Shown: one piece after another, positions 17,961-26,816 of the stretch
Layout of the letters: each line of letters opens with the position of its first letter
Numbering within the stretch: position 1 is the stretch's first letter
Source: an uncultured Eubacteriales bacterium
GTDB lineage: Bacteria; Bacillota; Clostridia; Lachnospirales; Lachnospiraceae
Direction of reading: 5' to 3'
DNA: 54,128 nt
NCBI GenBank assembly: GCA_900315665.1
Contig: OMZX01000011.1
Coordinates: 1-54,128 of the forward strand
Made by a program: the position numbers and the translations under genes
The notes under the pieces: model-generated
The model's input: only the letters and a program-made list of their open reading frames with translations
The model's database searches: none
Told to the model about the DNA's origin: nothing

Positions 17961-17983
17961 TCATACCTTATTGTCAAACAGTA

Positions 17984-18370
17984 TCAAATTAATCTTATTG
18001 TATGTCTTTTCAAAGATTTTATAACTTCATCTTCTTTCATTATACCATTGGCTACATCCAATCCCATCTGAATGAGTTCTTCATCAGAATACTGAACTAT
18101 AATACCATATAGCTGAAGGCATACCAGCATCGTATTGACAGCTATACGTTTGTTCCCATCAAAAAATATCTGATTCGTAGCAAAGCCAAACAAAAATCTA
18201 GTGGCTTTATCGTAGGGAGTCGGAAATAATTCCTCTCCTCCAAAAGTCTGATATGGCATCAAGCATTCTGATTCAAGAAGATTTTCATCTCTGATGCCAT
18301 CCAAACCTCCATATTGCTCTATCAAAAGACGATGCATCGCGATAACAGATTCCTTTGTTATCCTCTTCAT
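17984..18370 (-). CDS. Doc-type Fic-fold toxin homologue, altered active site
   Basis: 128 residues. Doc proteins phosphorylate EF-Tu; the family motif is HxFx(D/N)GNKR. The fold is recognisable from ITKESVIAMHRLLIEQYGGLDGIRDENLLES, YDKATRFLFGFATN, and the C-terminal DELIQ-like helix region. The motif reads QIFFDGNKR, so the catalytic His position is Gln while DGNKR is intact. The gene overlaps the upstream small ORF by 4 bp (ATGA), the usual antitoxin-toxin arrangement. Both genes are AT-rich compared with neighbours, which suggests transfer. Loss of the His would be expected to weaken or remove kinase activity. Confidence 0.85.
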   Translation of the reverse strand: MKRITKESVIAMHRLLIEQYGGLDGIRDENLLESECLMPYQTFGGEELFPTPYDKATRFLFGFATNQIFFDGNKRIAVNTMLVCLQLYGIIVQYSDEELIQMGLDVANGIMKEDEVIKSLKRHTIRLI

Positions 18371-18564
18371 TTCGCCAATTCCTTAAATACTGCATCATAT
18401 TGTTTCATGTTCTTCTTAGTCATAGCAAGTGCTTCATCTACGCTAAGATTTTCATCTTCCTGCCCCGCAAGAAGATCTCTTACTATAACAGCCACGATAT
18501 TATAGTTTTTATCGGAAAGCTTTTGAATATTATCAATTGTTGACTGCATACTAATCTGAGTCAT
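18367..18564 (-). CDS. Antitoxin-like partner of Doc
   Basis: 65 residues (MTQISMQSTIDNIQKLSDKN at the start). Short and acidic at its C-terminus, it lies directly before doc with a 4-bp overlap, as antitoxins do. It could be a Phd/RelB-type DNA-binding N-terminus with a toxin-wrapping tail, but I recognise no specific family. Start at 18564 preceded by GAGAGGTG; a start 42 bp further upstream lacks a ribosome site. Confidence 0.65.
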   Translation of the reverse strand: MTQISMQSTIDNIQKLSDKNYNIVAVIVRDLLAGQEDENLSVDEALAMTKKNMKQYDAVFKELAK

Positions 18565-18629
18565 AGCTACACCTCTCAATCTCCTTTCCTGGTTATGAAT
18601 ATGCAAATAGAAAGATTTACTTTTTGTTC

Positions 18630-18658
18630 ATTATAGCATAAGTCAAACTGTTGGCAAA
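18630..18658 (-). promoter_or_regulatory. Promoter of the antitoxin-doc pair
   Basis: On the minus strand TTTGCC, 17 nt, TATAAT, 66 bp before the antitoxin start. Confidence 0.55.
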
Positions 18659-18694
18659 CCCTTAGCACGGATCATCTACTGTGACGATACAGCA

Positions 18695-19858
18695 CTATAG
18701 GAGTAATCTCCGCAGCCGCTGTTTTTCCGCTTCGTCACAGAACGCCGCGTCGACAGCATTGAGATAAAGCGTGCGCTCTTCCTGGGAAGACAACCCGAGG
18801 GACTCTTCTAGGCGGCGGAACTCGCGGGGCATCGTGGTGTTTGAAACGGTCATATTATCGGTGTTGACGGTGACCGGGATACCGGCGGAAAGCAGCGTCC
18901 TGATCGGGTAATGCTCCATATCGCTGTAAATTCCGGTATCAAGGTTCGAGGTCGGGCAGCATTCAAGCGGGATATGCTTCGCCGCGAGCTCGTTCACTAG
19001 GTCCATGTCCTCGATGGCACGGATACCATGCCCGATCCGGCAGGCACCAAGACGCAGTGCCTCGCGGATGCTCTCCGGGCCTGCTGCCTCACCTGCATGA
19101 ATCGTAATCGGAATCTGATTCACCTGCGCGAGATCAAACACCCGTTCGAAATCCCTCGTCGGGAACAGCGCCTCCGCGCCTGCGAGGTCGAGTCCTACAA
19201 CACCGCGGCCGAGGAAGTGCGATGCCACCCTGACCGTCTCAAGATTAGCTTCCTCATTGTCCGTTCCCCGCATCGCGCAGAGGATAAGCCCGGCGTGGAG
19301 CTCTGGCACAGTGTAAGCATTGGCAGCATCAGAAGGAACATAGGATCCCTTCTGCTCGTTCATGAACTGATTCATCCCATCAATGACCGCTTCGACAACC
19401 TCTGTCTGCGTGAGCCCCTTCTTCGTCAGTGACTGCGGCGCAAACCGAAGCTCCGTATACACAACCCCTTGCTTTTTTTGCTCCTTCAACAGATCATACG
19501 TGACAGCCCGAAGTACTTCTCTCGTCTGCAGGAACCGAAGTGGCAGGTCAAATCGCGCGAGATAAGCATTAAGATCCGGGCAATTCTCCGGCACAGAAAG
19601 AAGTGCACGAAGCTCCTCATCAGATTTTTCTCGAAGCTTCTCAAGCATATTTGATGATTTTTCCCGAACTCCTTCAAGATGATTCGCAGGTTTTCCCTCC
19701 AGACTATCTGCTGTGCCTCCGGTTTCTCCCGGCAGAAACGCTGCAAGAGTCGAACCTCCGTCATCCATTCGGAAACCCGGAACGTGCAAAAATCTTTTGA
19801 ATGTTTCAAACGGAATCGACCCGTCCAAATGTATATGAAGATCAATGAAATATTTCAT
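18695..19858 (-). CDS. Adenosine deaminase family protein
   Basis: 387 residues. Zinc hydrolase of purine salvage, adenosine to inosine. Motifs in order: DLHIHLDGSI near residues 5-14 (metal His pair), TIHAGEAAGPESI (metal His and catalytic Glu), RIGHGIRA, ECCPTSN, and VNTDNMTVSNT (catalytic or metal Asp). Longer than the usual 330-340 because of an insert at about 30-95 (GGSTLAAFLPGETGG to EKSSNMLEKLREKS). The start at 19858 is supported by AGGAG; the gene overlaps the end of tex by 17 bp, so tex and this gene form one unit. The overlap seems to come from a rearrangement at the tex 3' end. Confidence 0.9.
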   Translation of the reverse strand: MKYFIDLHIHLDGSIPFETFKRFLHVPGFRMDDGGSTLAAFLPGETGGTADSLEGKPANHLEGVREKSSNMLEKLREKSDEELRALLSVPENCPDLNAYLARFDLPLRFLQTREVLRAVTYDLLKEQKKQGVVYTELRFAPQSLTKKGLTQTEVVEAVIDGMNQFMNEQKGSYVPSDAANAYTVPELHAGLILCAMRGTDNEEANLETVRVASHFLGRGVVGLDLAGAEALFPTRDFERVFDLAQVNQIPITIHAGEAAGPESIREALRLGACRIGHGIRAIEDMDLVNELAAKHIPLECCPTSNLDTGIYSDMEHYPIRTLLSAGIPVTVNTDNMTVSNTTMPREFRRLEESLGLSSQEERTLYLNAVDAAFCDEAEKQRLRRLLL

Positions 19859-21953
19859 ACTGCTTTTCACTCCTGACATCGAGCGGATGCTTCACGAAGT
19901 GGTCAGCAAGCTGTGAGATGTGCACGAGTCCGTCCTGGTGCACGCCAATGTCTACAAATGCGCCGAAATCGATGACATTTCGGACGGTACCCTTCAGCAC
20001 CATGCCCTCCTTCAAATCTTCAAGTGACAGCACGTCGCTCCGAAGCACCGGTGCCGGGATATCCTCGCGCGGATCACGCCCCGGCTTCTCGAGTTCCTTC
20101 AGGATGTCGGCCATCGTGTACTCGCCGATTTTGGAGGCCTCCGACAGTCCCTTCACGGTCATGTGCTTTTCCTTCATGACACACCGAAGGTCCTTCGTCC
20201 TTCCGCTCCGCACATCCTCCTCCGTGAAGCCTAACAGTGCCAATGCTTCCTTCGCCGCTTCATAGCTCTCCGGATGAACACTCGTCGCATCGAGTGCTTC
20301 CTTCCCGCCGCGGATTCGCATGAAGCCCGCGCACTGCTCATACGCCTTCGGGCCGAGCTTCGGCACCTTCAAAAGCTGCTTACGATCTGTAAACGCGCCA
20401 TTCTCCTCACGATAGGTCACAATATTCTTCGCGGTTGTCTTCGTGATGCCGGAAATGTACTGAAGAAGCGATGCCGATGCCGTATTCGCATCCACACCGA
20501 CCTTGTTCACACAGTCCTCAACCACATTGTTCAGCTGCTCCGAGAGCTTCGTCTGGTTCATGTCATGCTGATACTGCCCCACACCGACTGACTTCGGATC
20601 AATCTTCACAAGCTCCGACAGCGGATCCTGGAGACGACGCGCCATCGAGGTCGCGCTCCGCTGTCCCACATCAAACCTCGGGAACTCCTCTGTCGCAAGC
20701 GCCGATGCCGAATAAACCGACGCACCGGCTTCATTGACGATCACATACTTAACCGGCGAGTGCGTCGAACGGAGATAATCCGCGATAATCTGCTCGGACT
20801 CCCGCGACGCCGTGCCATTTCCAAGTGAGATGATATCAACGTGATATTTCTTGATAAGTGCATCTACGACCTGCATGGATTCCCGTACCTTGTTCTGCGG
20901 CGCCGTCGGGTAGATGACGGCCGTATCGAGCACCTTTCCTGTCGGATCAACCACCGACAGCTTACACCCGGTCCGAAATGCCGGATCCCAGCCAAGTACA
21001 GTCTTCCCGGCGATCGGCGGCTGCATGAGAAGCTGACTAAGATTTGAGCCAAACACCTTGATGGCGCCGTCTTCAGCCCGCTCTGTGAGCTCATTCCGGA
21101 TATCTGTCTCGATGGACGGCGCAATGAGCCGCTTATAGGCATCTGCCGCCACCTCCTTAAGATAAGGCGCGGTCAGCTTGTTCCTCACCGCATGCGTCGC
21201 CTCCTCAATATGCCGGATGATGTCCTCCTCCGGTGCCGTGAGCTTCACAGACAGTACCTTCTCCTTCTCGCCTCGATTGATTGCGAGCGTCCGGTGCCCC
21301 GGGATCGTATGCACGGTCTCCGAAAAATCATAGTAATGCTCATAGACGGTCTTTTCCTCCGCCTGCTTCTTTGTCTTCGCGGTCGACTCCAGCACACCGT
21401 CGTTCCACGTAGCCCGCCGGATCCACTGTCTTAGGTCAGCATTGTCCGAAATCTCCTCGGAGAGGATGTCCTCCGCGCCCTGGATGGCGGCCTTCTCGTC
21501 CGGCACCTCCTTCGAAGCATCGACATATTTTGCGGCCTCCACCATCGGATCGGCACTTGCCTTCGGATCCTGCAGATATCTGGCCAATGCCTCCAGCCCG
21601 CGCTCCTTCGCGATCATCGCACGCGTCCGCCGCTTCGGCTTGTACGGGCGGTAGATGTCCTCAAGCTTCACTGCGGTATCGGCTGCGTCAATCTCCTTCC
21701 GGAGCTCGTCCGTGAGCTGCCCCTGCGCCTCAATCGAATCAAGGATCGTCTTCTTCCGGTCCTCGAGATTCCGAAGATAGGTGAGCCGCTCCGAGAACGT
21801 ACGAAGCACCTCATCATTGAGGGCGCCGGTCGCCTCCTTCCGGTACCTCGCGATAAACGGAATCGTGCAGCCCTCGTCGATCAGCTTGATGACTGCCTCC
21901 GTCTGCCAGGTCTTTATGTTCAGCTCATGGCTGATCGTTTCTATAATATTCAT
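19842..21953 (-). CDS. tex: Tex family RNA-binding protein, S1 domain cut short
   Basis: 703 residues. Tex is a conserved nucleic-acid-binding factor with an N-terminal helical part, a YqgF-like domain (TVLGWDPAFRTGCKLSVVDP), helix-hairpin-helix repeats (YISGITKTTAKNIVTYREEN) and a C-terminal S1 domain. The S1 domain begins normally (GMVLKGTVRNVIDFGAFVDI, DGLVHISQLADHFVKHPLDV) but then reads RSEKQYEIFH and stops. The usual last two strands (VKVMSVD-like, RISLSMK) and tail are missing. The cut coincides with overlap into the adenosine deaminase gene. RNA binding may be weakened. Start: AGGAGGG 9 nt before the ATG at 21953. Confidence 0.9.
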   Translation of the reverse strand: MNIIETISHELNIKTWQTEAVIKLIDEGCTIPFIARYRKEATGALNDEVLRTFSERLTYLRNLEDRKKTILDSIEAQGQLTDELRKEIDAADTAVKLEDIYRPYKPKRRTRAMIAKERGLEALARYLQDPKASADPMVEAAKYVDASKEVPDEKAAIQGAEDILSEEISDNADLRQWIRRATWNDGVLESTAKTKKQAEEKTVYEHYYDFSETVHTIPGHRTLAINRGEKEKVLSVKLTAPEEDIIRHIEEATHAVRNKLTAPYLKEVAADAYKRLIAPSIETDIRNELTERAEDGAIKVFGSNLSQLLMQPPIAGKTVLGWDPAFRTGCKLSVVDPTGKVLDTAVIYPTAPQNKVRESMQVVDALIKKYHVDIISLGNGTASRESEQIIADYLRSTHSPVKYVIVNEAGASVYSASALATEEFPRFDVGQRSATSMARRLQDPLSELVKIDPKSVGVGQYQHDMNQTKLSEQLNNVVEDCVNKVGVDANTASASLLQYISGITKTTAKNIVTYREENGAFTDRKQLLKVPKLGPKAYEQCAGFMRIRGGKEALDATSVHPESYEAAKEALALLGFTEEDVRSGRTKDLRCVMKEKHMTVKGLSEASKIGEYTMADILKELEKPGRDPREDIPAPVLRSDVLSLEDLKEGMVLKGTVRNVIDFGAFVDIGVHQDGLVHISQLADHFVKHPLDVRSEKQYEIFH

Positions 21954-21983
21954 TCTGCTCTTCCCTCCTAAATGTGACACCAT

Positions 21984-23078
21984 TTATTCAATATCAAGAT
22001 GAAATTCCTGAAGATACTCCTTGAACAGCGGAAGTGAAAACTCCACATTTCCATAGCTTTCTGCACGGATCACGCCGCTGTCCAAAAGTCTTCGCTTATA
22101 TGTGGAGATATAGTTCGGCTTTTTCTTCAAAATATCAGATATAAACTTCATAGGAACGATATCTGTTTCGCACTGTGCCATCGCCAGTATAAAGCTTCTG
22201 TCTATTCGAGAAAGCTCCTCATAAATTTTCGAATAGGCGTTCCTGTAAAGAAGCTCCTTATACTTATCAAGACAGCTATCGACCACTTCATCTGTGATTT
22301 CCTGTGCGTCTTTTTCCCATATGAGATAGCCGAGCAGCTGGAAAGCATAGGAGTATCCGCGCGTCAGTTGCGTCAGACGTTTAAGAACCGAGAGGTCGAC
22401 ACTTTTCCTGCCTTTAGTGAATGCCTCCTTATAGCTGTACTGCACGGTAATTTCACTGAGCGGTGGAAGCTCAATCCTTGCACTTCGCAGAAGAAATGTC
22501 AGTGTCTTATCATTTTGAAGCTCAGAGATATTTTTAGGAAGTCCTGTCATGAGAAGCGCGATCGGATAATCCTTTCGCACCATGATTTGATATACAGAAG
22601 CAAACTGTCTAAGCTCCTGATTGACTTCCACTTCATCGATGGCAACAAGTAAAGAGATATTCTTTTCCTTCAGCTTATTTAAAATTTTTTCAAGAAGAAG
22701 CTGATAGTTCACCTTTGACTTTTCGGCTGTATAACCTATCCCGACTCCCATTAGCGAAATGGAAATACCTTCAATCGAATCAATTGCCTTTTTAACTTCT
22801 GAAGACGCCTTCTCCCGCACGGACTGGACCAGCGTTTCCATGATATTTCCATTAGAAGGTACATCCGCGACGATCCATCGGTCATCCTTTTCTAGTCCAA
22901 GGCAAATATCCGCTAGCAGCACAGTTTTCCCGACGCCACGAACCCCACTGATCAGTGTCGTCTGCATGGGGCTGTTGAAATTACCAAGGCCTTCCACGAT
23001 ATCCTGAACATACTGTTCACGATCGATGAAAATCGGCGGTACCTTTCCGAAGGCAGGGTTAAACGGATTCTTGGACAT
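21984..23078 (-). CDS. AAA+ ATPase with winged-helix tail (Orc1/Cdc6-like, COG1672 type)
   Basis: 364 residues. Walker A GVRGVGKTVLL near residue 45, Walker B LLVAIDEVEVN near 155, and sensor-like RSARIELPPLSE. The C-terminal part (RIDRSFILAMAQCETDIVPM, VRSDIL-like KKKPNYISTYKRRLLDSG) is a winged helix. Related ATPases in Archaea and Clostridia are often annotated as archaeal-type ATPases, and their roles in bacteria are mostly unknown. AGGAG lies 9 nt before the start. Immediately upstream are six phased GAACTT motifs. It lies 30 bp before tex on the same strand and may be cotranscribed with it. Confidence 0.85.
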   Translation of the reverse strand: MSKNPFNPAFGKVPPIFIDREQYVQDIVEGLGNFNSPMQTTLISGVRGVGKTVLLADICLGLEKDDRWIVADVPSNGNIMETLVQSVREKASSEVKKAIDSIEGISISLMGVGIGYTAEKSKVNYQLLLEKILNKLKEKNISLLVAIDEVEVNQELRQFASVYQIMVRKDYPIALLMTGLPKNISELQNDKTLTFLLRSARIELPPLSEITVQYSYKEAFTKGRKSVDLSVLKRLTQLTRGYSYAFQLLGYLIWEKDAQEITDEVVDSCLDKYKELLYRNAYSKIYEELSRIDRSFILAMAQCETDIVPMKFISDILKKKPNYISTYKRRLLDSGVIRAESYGNVEFSLPLFKEYLQEFHLDIE

Positions 23079-23097
23079 AGCGTCGTTCTCCTTTTTA

Positions 23098-23161
23098 GAA
23101 CTTTTACGAACTTTGCGAACTTTTTAGAACTTTTACGAACTTCAAATTGATTTTAGAACTT
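23098..23161. repeat. Helically phased GAACTT array
   Basis: GAACTT begins at 23098, 23108, 23117, 23127, 23137 and 23156, so spacing is 10, 9, 10, 10 and 19, about one helical turn. Units alternate between TTTTAGAACTTT and TTTACGAACTTT. The array fills the leader between the upstream stop codon and the ribosome site of the AAA+ gene. Same-face binding by a protein, perhaps the ATPase itself, is an inference. Confidence 0.85.
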
Positions 23162-23173
23162 TTTGCGTATGTG

Positions 23174-24934
23174 TCAAGATAAACCATTTTCGCAAATACT
23201 TTTAATGATTTGAACGCAGTCGCTTCGATCCGGGGAACCCGAAAAACGAATTTCCGTTCCTGCCTCCTGAAGCTCCTGTATCCTTCTGATCATACCCTCT
23301 GTGATCACTTCGCCCGGGATCAGAAGCGGGATTCCCGGCGGATAGCAGAACACATATTCCGCGGAAATTTTTCCGCATGCCTCGGACATCTCCACTGTCA
23401 GCTTTTCATGTTTTTGCATAGCATCATGAATTGTCTTCACGCATGTTGTTTCTGAATAATCTCTATGCTTCTGGTCTTCATCATTATCGATAACACATGA
23501 AGTATTTATATCGTTTAAGCTTCTGTCGATGCAGAGCAGCGCTTCTCCGAATTTTCCCACCATCAAAGGATCGTCTCCGGGTCCGGTCATGGCCAATGCT
23601 AACGTCCCGCAGGTCATCTCGAGCTCGAAGTGATATTTCTGCCGGAGGATTTCCGCGAGGTCGCTGCCCGTAAGTCCGGTGCCATCCGTTAAAATTGGAA
23701 TTTTGGAAGGATCATAGGCAAAGAATGAATGATTTATTGTGGTTTCTTTCCCATGTCCCAGAACCCGAAGGTGCTCAAGCTTTTCCATGGTTTTATCGAA
23801 TCGGTGGATCGTCTCCGCCCATCGGTCAAAGATTTCCTGTCCGTTTTTCGAAAGCATGTCGGCACAGCCGGCTAAAGAAAGCATTAGCGGGTAACACGGC
23901 GAGGAGGTTTCGAAGACATCGATCCAATGCTCGACCGCATGGACATCGATCAGCTTGTTATGACAAACCGGCCATTTCTCACCTTCTAGCGTCTCAATAC
24001 GATCACTGTATGCAGATTTATTATGTATATTTTTAAAGTTACTCTCTTCAGCACGTAAGGAACGAGAATTATCCGTGCAGCAGCCATAGCCTATATGGAG
24101 AAACGAAGTTTGTGTCAGAGAGAAAAGTGTCTTGTGCGGACTCTGGACAACGAGATCAGCGCCAAGATGCAGTGCGCTGTCCGGGAAAACATCCGGGCGG
24201 AAGAGTCCCAGGTGAGCGCCGTGGGCTTCATCGACGATGAGCGGCACGCCGTGAGTGTGGCAGATTTCGGAGATTGAGCGGATATCAGAGATGATGCCTT
24301 CATACGTCGGACTGGTGATCAGCACCGCGCTACTGTTCGGGTATTTCTCAAGTGTTTTGCAGACGCCCTCTGGTGAGATACTTCCAAGGATCAATGAAGA
24401 AACGTTATTTCCAGCTTTTACTGTTGGGAACAGTTTTTCATCCGAAGTCGTCCTCAAATTACCAACGGAAACTGATTTATCTTTGCAGGAGTCTCCCGAA
24501 TGTCCTGCCATCTCTTCACTCCGAGATGTCGACGCATCTGCACTATGGAAATCTGAACCTGAAATCGTCTCCGGCCAGAGCCAGTGGGCAGTGATATTCC
24601 GAAGCTCAAGTGCATGAAACACGGACCGGTGACAATTCCGCGCGACGATCATTTCGCCGTTTTCCGGAACGGTCGAGAATACACTCACGAGATTTCCGCA
24701 GGTGGAGCCATTGACAATATAAAAAGTACGGTCGGCACCAAAAAGCTGTGCCGCCCGTTCCATGGAGTCCCGAAGGATGCCCTTCGCGTGATGGAGGTCA
24801 TCCGTGCCCGGCACCTCGGTAAAATCAAGGTGCACCGGACAGCCGGGATACGGCGAGAGACGCCGTTTATTCCCCGGCATGTGCATCGGATAGATATTTT
24901 GATTCAAATAACCGGATAAATCTTCATACAGCAT
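23174..24934 (-). CDS. Orn/Lys/Arg decarboxylase-like PLP enzyme
   Basis: 586 residues. Aspartate-aminotransferase-fold decarboxylase of the SpeA/CadA group: MHMPGNKRR, DFTEVPGTDDLHHAKGIL, YIVNGSTCGN, LIVDEAHGAHLG, and the PLP lysine in VQSPHKTLFSLTQTSFLH. The C-terminal about 100 residues (EYVFCYPPGIPLLIPGEVIT) form the typical small domain. Two Ser/Asp-rich inserts (around 160-190 and 325-350) are unusual. Substrate (arginine, lysine or ornithine) cannot be told. It lies 63 bp after scfB and may share its transcript. Start at 24934 with AGGAAC upstream. Confidence 0.85.
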   Translation of the reverse strand: MLYEDLSGYLNQNIYPMHMPGNKRRLSPYPGCPVHLDFTEVPGTDDLHHAKGILRDSMERAAQLFGADRTFYIVNGSTCGNLVSVFSTVPENGEMIVARNCHRSVFHALELRNITAHWLWPETISGSDFHSADASTSRSEEMAGHSGDSCKDKSVSVGNLRTTSDEKLFPTVKAGNNVSSLILGSISPEGVCKTLEKYPNSSAVLITSPTYEGIISDIRSISEICHTHGVPLIVDEAHGAHLGLFRPDVFPDSALHLGADLVVQSPHKTLFSLTQTSFLHIGYGCCTDNSRSLRAEESNFKNIHNKSAYSDRIETLEGEKWPVCHNKLIDVHAVEHWIDVFETSSPCYPLMLSLAGCADMLSKNGQEIFDRWAETIHRFDKTMEKLEHLRVLGHGKETTINHSFFAYDPSKIPILTDGTGLTGSDLAEILRQKYHFELEMTCGTLALAMTGPGDDPLMVGKFGEALLCIDRSLNDINTSCVIDNDEDQKHRDYSETTCVKTIHDAMQKHEKLTVEMSEACGKISAEYVFCYPPGIPLLIPGEVITEGMIRRIQELQEAGTEIRFSGSPDRSDCVQIIKSICENGLS

Positions 24935-24997
24935 AGAATTGTTCCTAAACAGGCATAGCAATCAGACAAATGTTCTTTTTGCCATGCCAACCAATAA

Positions 24998-26425
24998 TCA
25001 GCAGCGTACCGCGGCAGCATTGGCATGTGGCATCGCCACGCCTTCGCCGTTCTGCTGCATTTCGGCTTCGGCAATTTTCAGCATAAGAGCGCATTCCATC
25101 CGCTTCCGGAAAAGCTTGCAGCCGTACTCATAGACGCCGTGGATGTCGCCGGTCGCATGGTAAGCGTTCGCCGCGCAGCCGCCGGCACAGTACATCCGGG
25201 CCCAGCACTTGAGGCACTCCGGGCGGGAGTAGACATTGCACTCCTTAAACTCGTCACGAAGGTCCGTTCGTTCGACACCCTTCCAGATATCACCGAGACG
25301 ATACTTAGGATCATTTACGAACTGATGACAAGGATAGAGATCGCCCCATGCGGTTACAGCCATATATTCCGTACCGGAGCCGCAGCCGGACACACGCTTG
25401 TAAACACACGGGCCGTGCTGAAGGTCAATCATATAATGATAGAACGTGATCGGCTTACCGTCCTTCTCACGGCGGATCATATCCTTTGCAAGGATTTCAT
25501 ACTGCTCATAGAGTGTCGGGAGATCGTCTTCCGTGAGGGCGCTGGGGCTCGACGGGTCGGTCACCACCGGCTCCATGGAGAGCTCCGAGAAGCCGAGGTC
25601 ATCTGCCATATGGAAGATATCGTTTGTGAAATCCGTGTTGAAATGCGAGAAGGTACCGCGCATGTAATAGCTCTTGTCACCGCGCTTCGACACAAACTTC
25701 TGGAAATTCGGCACAATCTTATCATAGGAGCCGTGCCCGCCACGATCCACGCGGAAGCGGTCATTGACCTCCTTCCGGCCGTCGAGAGAAAGGACGACAT
25801 TATAGCATTCCTTGTTCGCCCACTCGATGACCTCGTCCGTCAGGTTAATGCCGTTTGTCGTCAGCGTGAACCGGAAATTTTTGTTATGCTGTTTCTCGAT
25901 CGAGCGTGCGTATTCGACGGTCTTTTTACAGACATCGAAGTTCACGAGCGGCTCTCCGCCGAAGAAATCGACCTCGAGGTTATGCCTGCTGCCGGAATTC
26001 TCGACAAGATAATCGATCGCCCGTTTCGCGGTTTCAAAAGTCATAAGTCCTTCACCGCCGTGAAACTTTCCCTGCGACGCAAAGCAATACGAGCAGTTCA
26101 GGTTACAGGTGTGCGCGACGAGAAGACAGAGTGCCTTCACGACCGTCGACTGCTTCTTAAGATAGCCTGCCGCCTTCTCATAGACATCCGTCGTGAAAAG
26201 CTTTTTCTTCGCGATCAGCTCGTCGATATCGGAGAAAGTATCCTCAAGATCCTGTGCTGATGCCTCCGGATGCGCCTTCTTGAGCTCCGCACGCGCTTCC
26301 TCCTCCGAAAGCCCCGTGTCTATAAGGTGAATCGCGTCGTACGCAAGATCATCCGTCACATGGATGCTCGCGCTGTACACATCGAGCACGATATTATAGC
26401 CGTTCATTTTATACTGATGAATCAT
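24998..26425 (-). CDS. scfB: Radical-SAM SCIFF peptide maturase
   Basis: 475 residues. Installs thioether crosslinks in the SCIFF peptide. A peptide-recognition region comes first (MIHQYKMNGYNIVLDVYSAS), then the radical-SAM CNLNCSYCF motif near residue 105, then FFGGEPLVNFD, and a C-terminal SPASM/auxiliary iron-sulfur domain rich in Cys (GCGSG, PCHQF, CNVYSRPECLKCWARMYCAGGCAAN). Located 76 bp after scfA on the same strand, as in almost all clostridia. Start at 26425 (GAGGAGAAGGA upstream). Confidence 0.95.
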   Translation of the reverse strand: MIHQYKMNGYNIVLDVYSASIHVTDDLAYDAIHLIDTGLSEEEARAELKKAHPEASAQDLEDTFSDIDELIAKKKLFTTDVYEKAAGYLKKQSTVVKALCLLVAHTCNLNCSYCFASQGKFHGGEGLMTFETAKRAIDYLVENSGSRHNLEVDFFGGEPLVNFDVCKKTVEYARSIEKQHNKNFRFTLTTNGINLTDEVIEWANKECYNVVLSLDGRKEVNDRFRVDRGGHGSYDKIVPNFQKFVSKRGDKSYYMRGTFSHFNTDFTNDIFHMADDLGFSELSMEPVVTDPSSPSALTEDDLPTLYEQYEILAKDMIRREKDGKPITFYHYMIDLQHGPCVYKRVSGCGSGTEYMAVTAWGDLYPCHQFVNDPKYRLGDIWKGVERTDLRDEFKECNVYSRPECLKCWARMYCAGGCAANAYHATGDIHGVYEYGCKLFRKRMECALMLKIAEAEMQQNGEGVAMPHANAAAVRC

Positions 26426-26450
26426 CTGGTTCCTTCTCCTCATTAACCCA

Positions 26451-26482
26451 AAAAAATCGGGGCGCGAGCAATTCGCGTCCCG
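26451..26482 (-). terminator. Attenuating terminator between scfA and scfB
   Basis: Stem CGGGACGCGA/TCGCGCCCCG with one mismatch, followed by T7 on the minus strand and then directly by the scfB ribosome site. It probably lets scfA message exceed scfB message. Confidence 0.75.
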
Positions 26483-26500
26483 ACGTTCTTTTACTCTAAA

Positions 26501-26650
26501 TTACTGGTTGTTCTTATTCTCGCACTTCTGGTTTGCGATACCACAGCTTGTCTTGCAGGCTGACTGACAGGATGTCTGGCACTCGCCACAGCCGCCATTC
26601 TCATAAGACTTCGCCATATCTCTCGTCTCTAATGTCATAATATGCTTCAT
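26501..26650 (-). CDS. scfA: SCIFF ribosomal peptide precursor (six cysteines in forty-five)
   Basis: 49 residues, starting MKHIMTLETRDMAKSYENGG, with Cys at positions 21, 24, 28, 32, 36 and 43. The clustered CGEC, TSCQ, SACK and TSCG spacing is that of the SCIFF family, a RiPP precursor conserved across Clostridia. The N-terminal leader is recognised by ScfB, which crosslinks Cys to nearby residues. Ribosome site GAGGAGATACGATC. The product is usually not exported by a dedicated transporter here; none is seen in the window. Confidence 0.95.
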   Translation of the reverse strand: MKHIMTLETRDMAKSYENGGCGECQTSCQSACKTSCGIANQKCENKNNQ

Positions 26651-26760
26651 GATCGTATCTCCTCTCTTACTAGTGACGCCGACTCTTCCATCAGCCGTCT
26701 CTCCTCTGAATCACGATGCCGGAAGCATTTCCTCACGGCTTCGCACATTCAATTAGAGAC

Positions 26761-26790
26761 ATTATACGTGTCCGGCTTTTCATTTGTCAA
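26761..26790 (-). promoter_or_regulatory. Consensus sigma-70 promoter of scfA
   Basis: TTGACA, 18-nt spacer, TATAAT on the minus strand, about 110 bp before scfA. It is the best promoter match in the window and implies strong expression. Confidence 0.8.
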
Positions 26791-26816
26791 GCCATGAACA
26801 GCAGGTAGGTATCAGA

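Noticed and set aside
23098..23161. CRISPR array
   Set aside because: The repeats are 6-10 bp with no unique spacers and no cas genes.
25025..26260. 411-codon open frame antisense to scfB
   Set aside because: The scfB reading has all radical-SAM motifs; the antisense frame has none.
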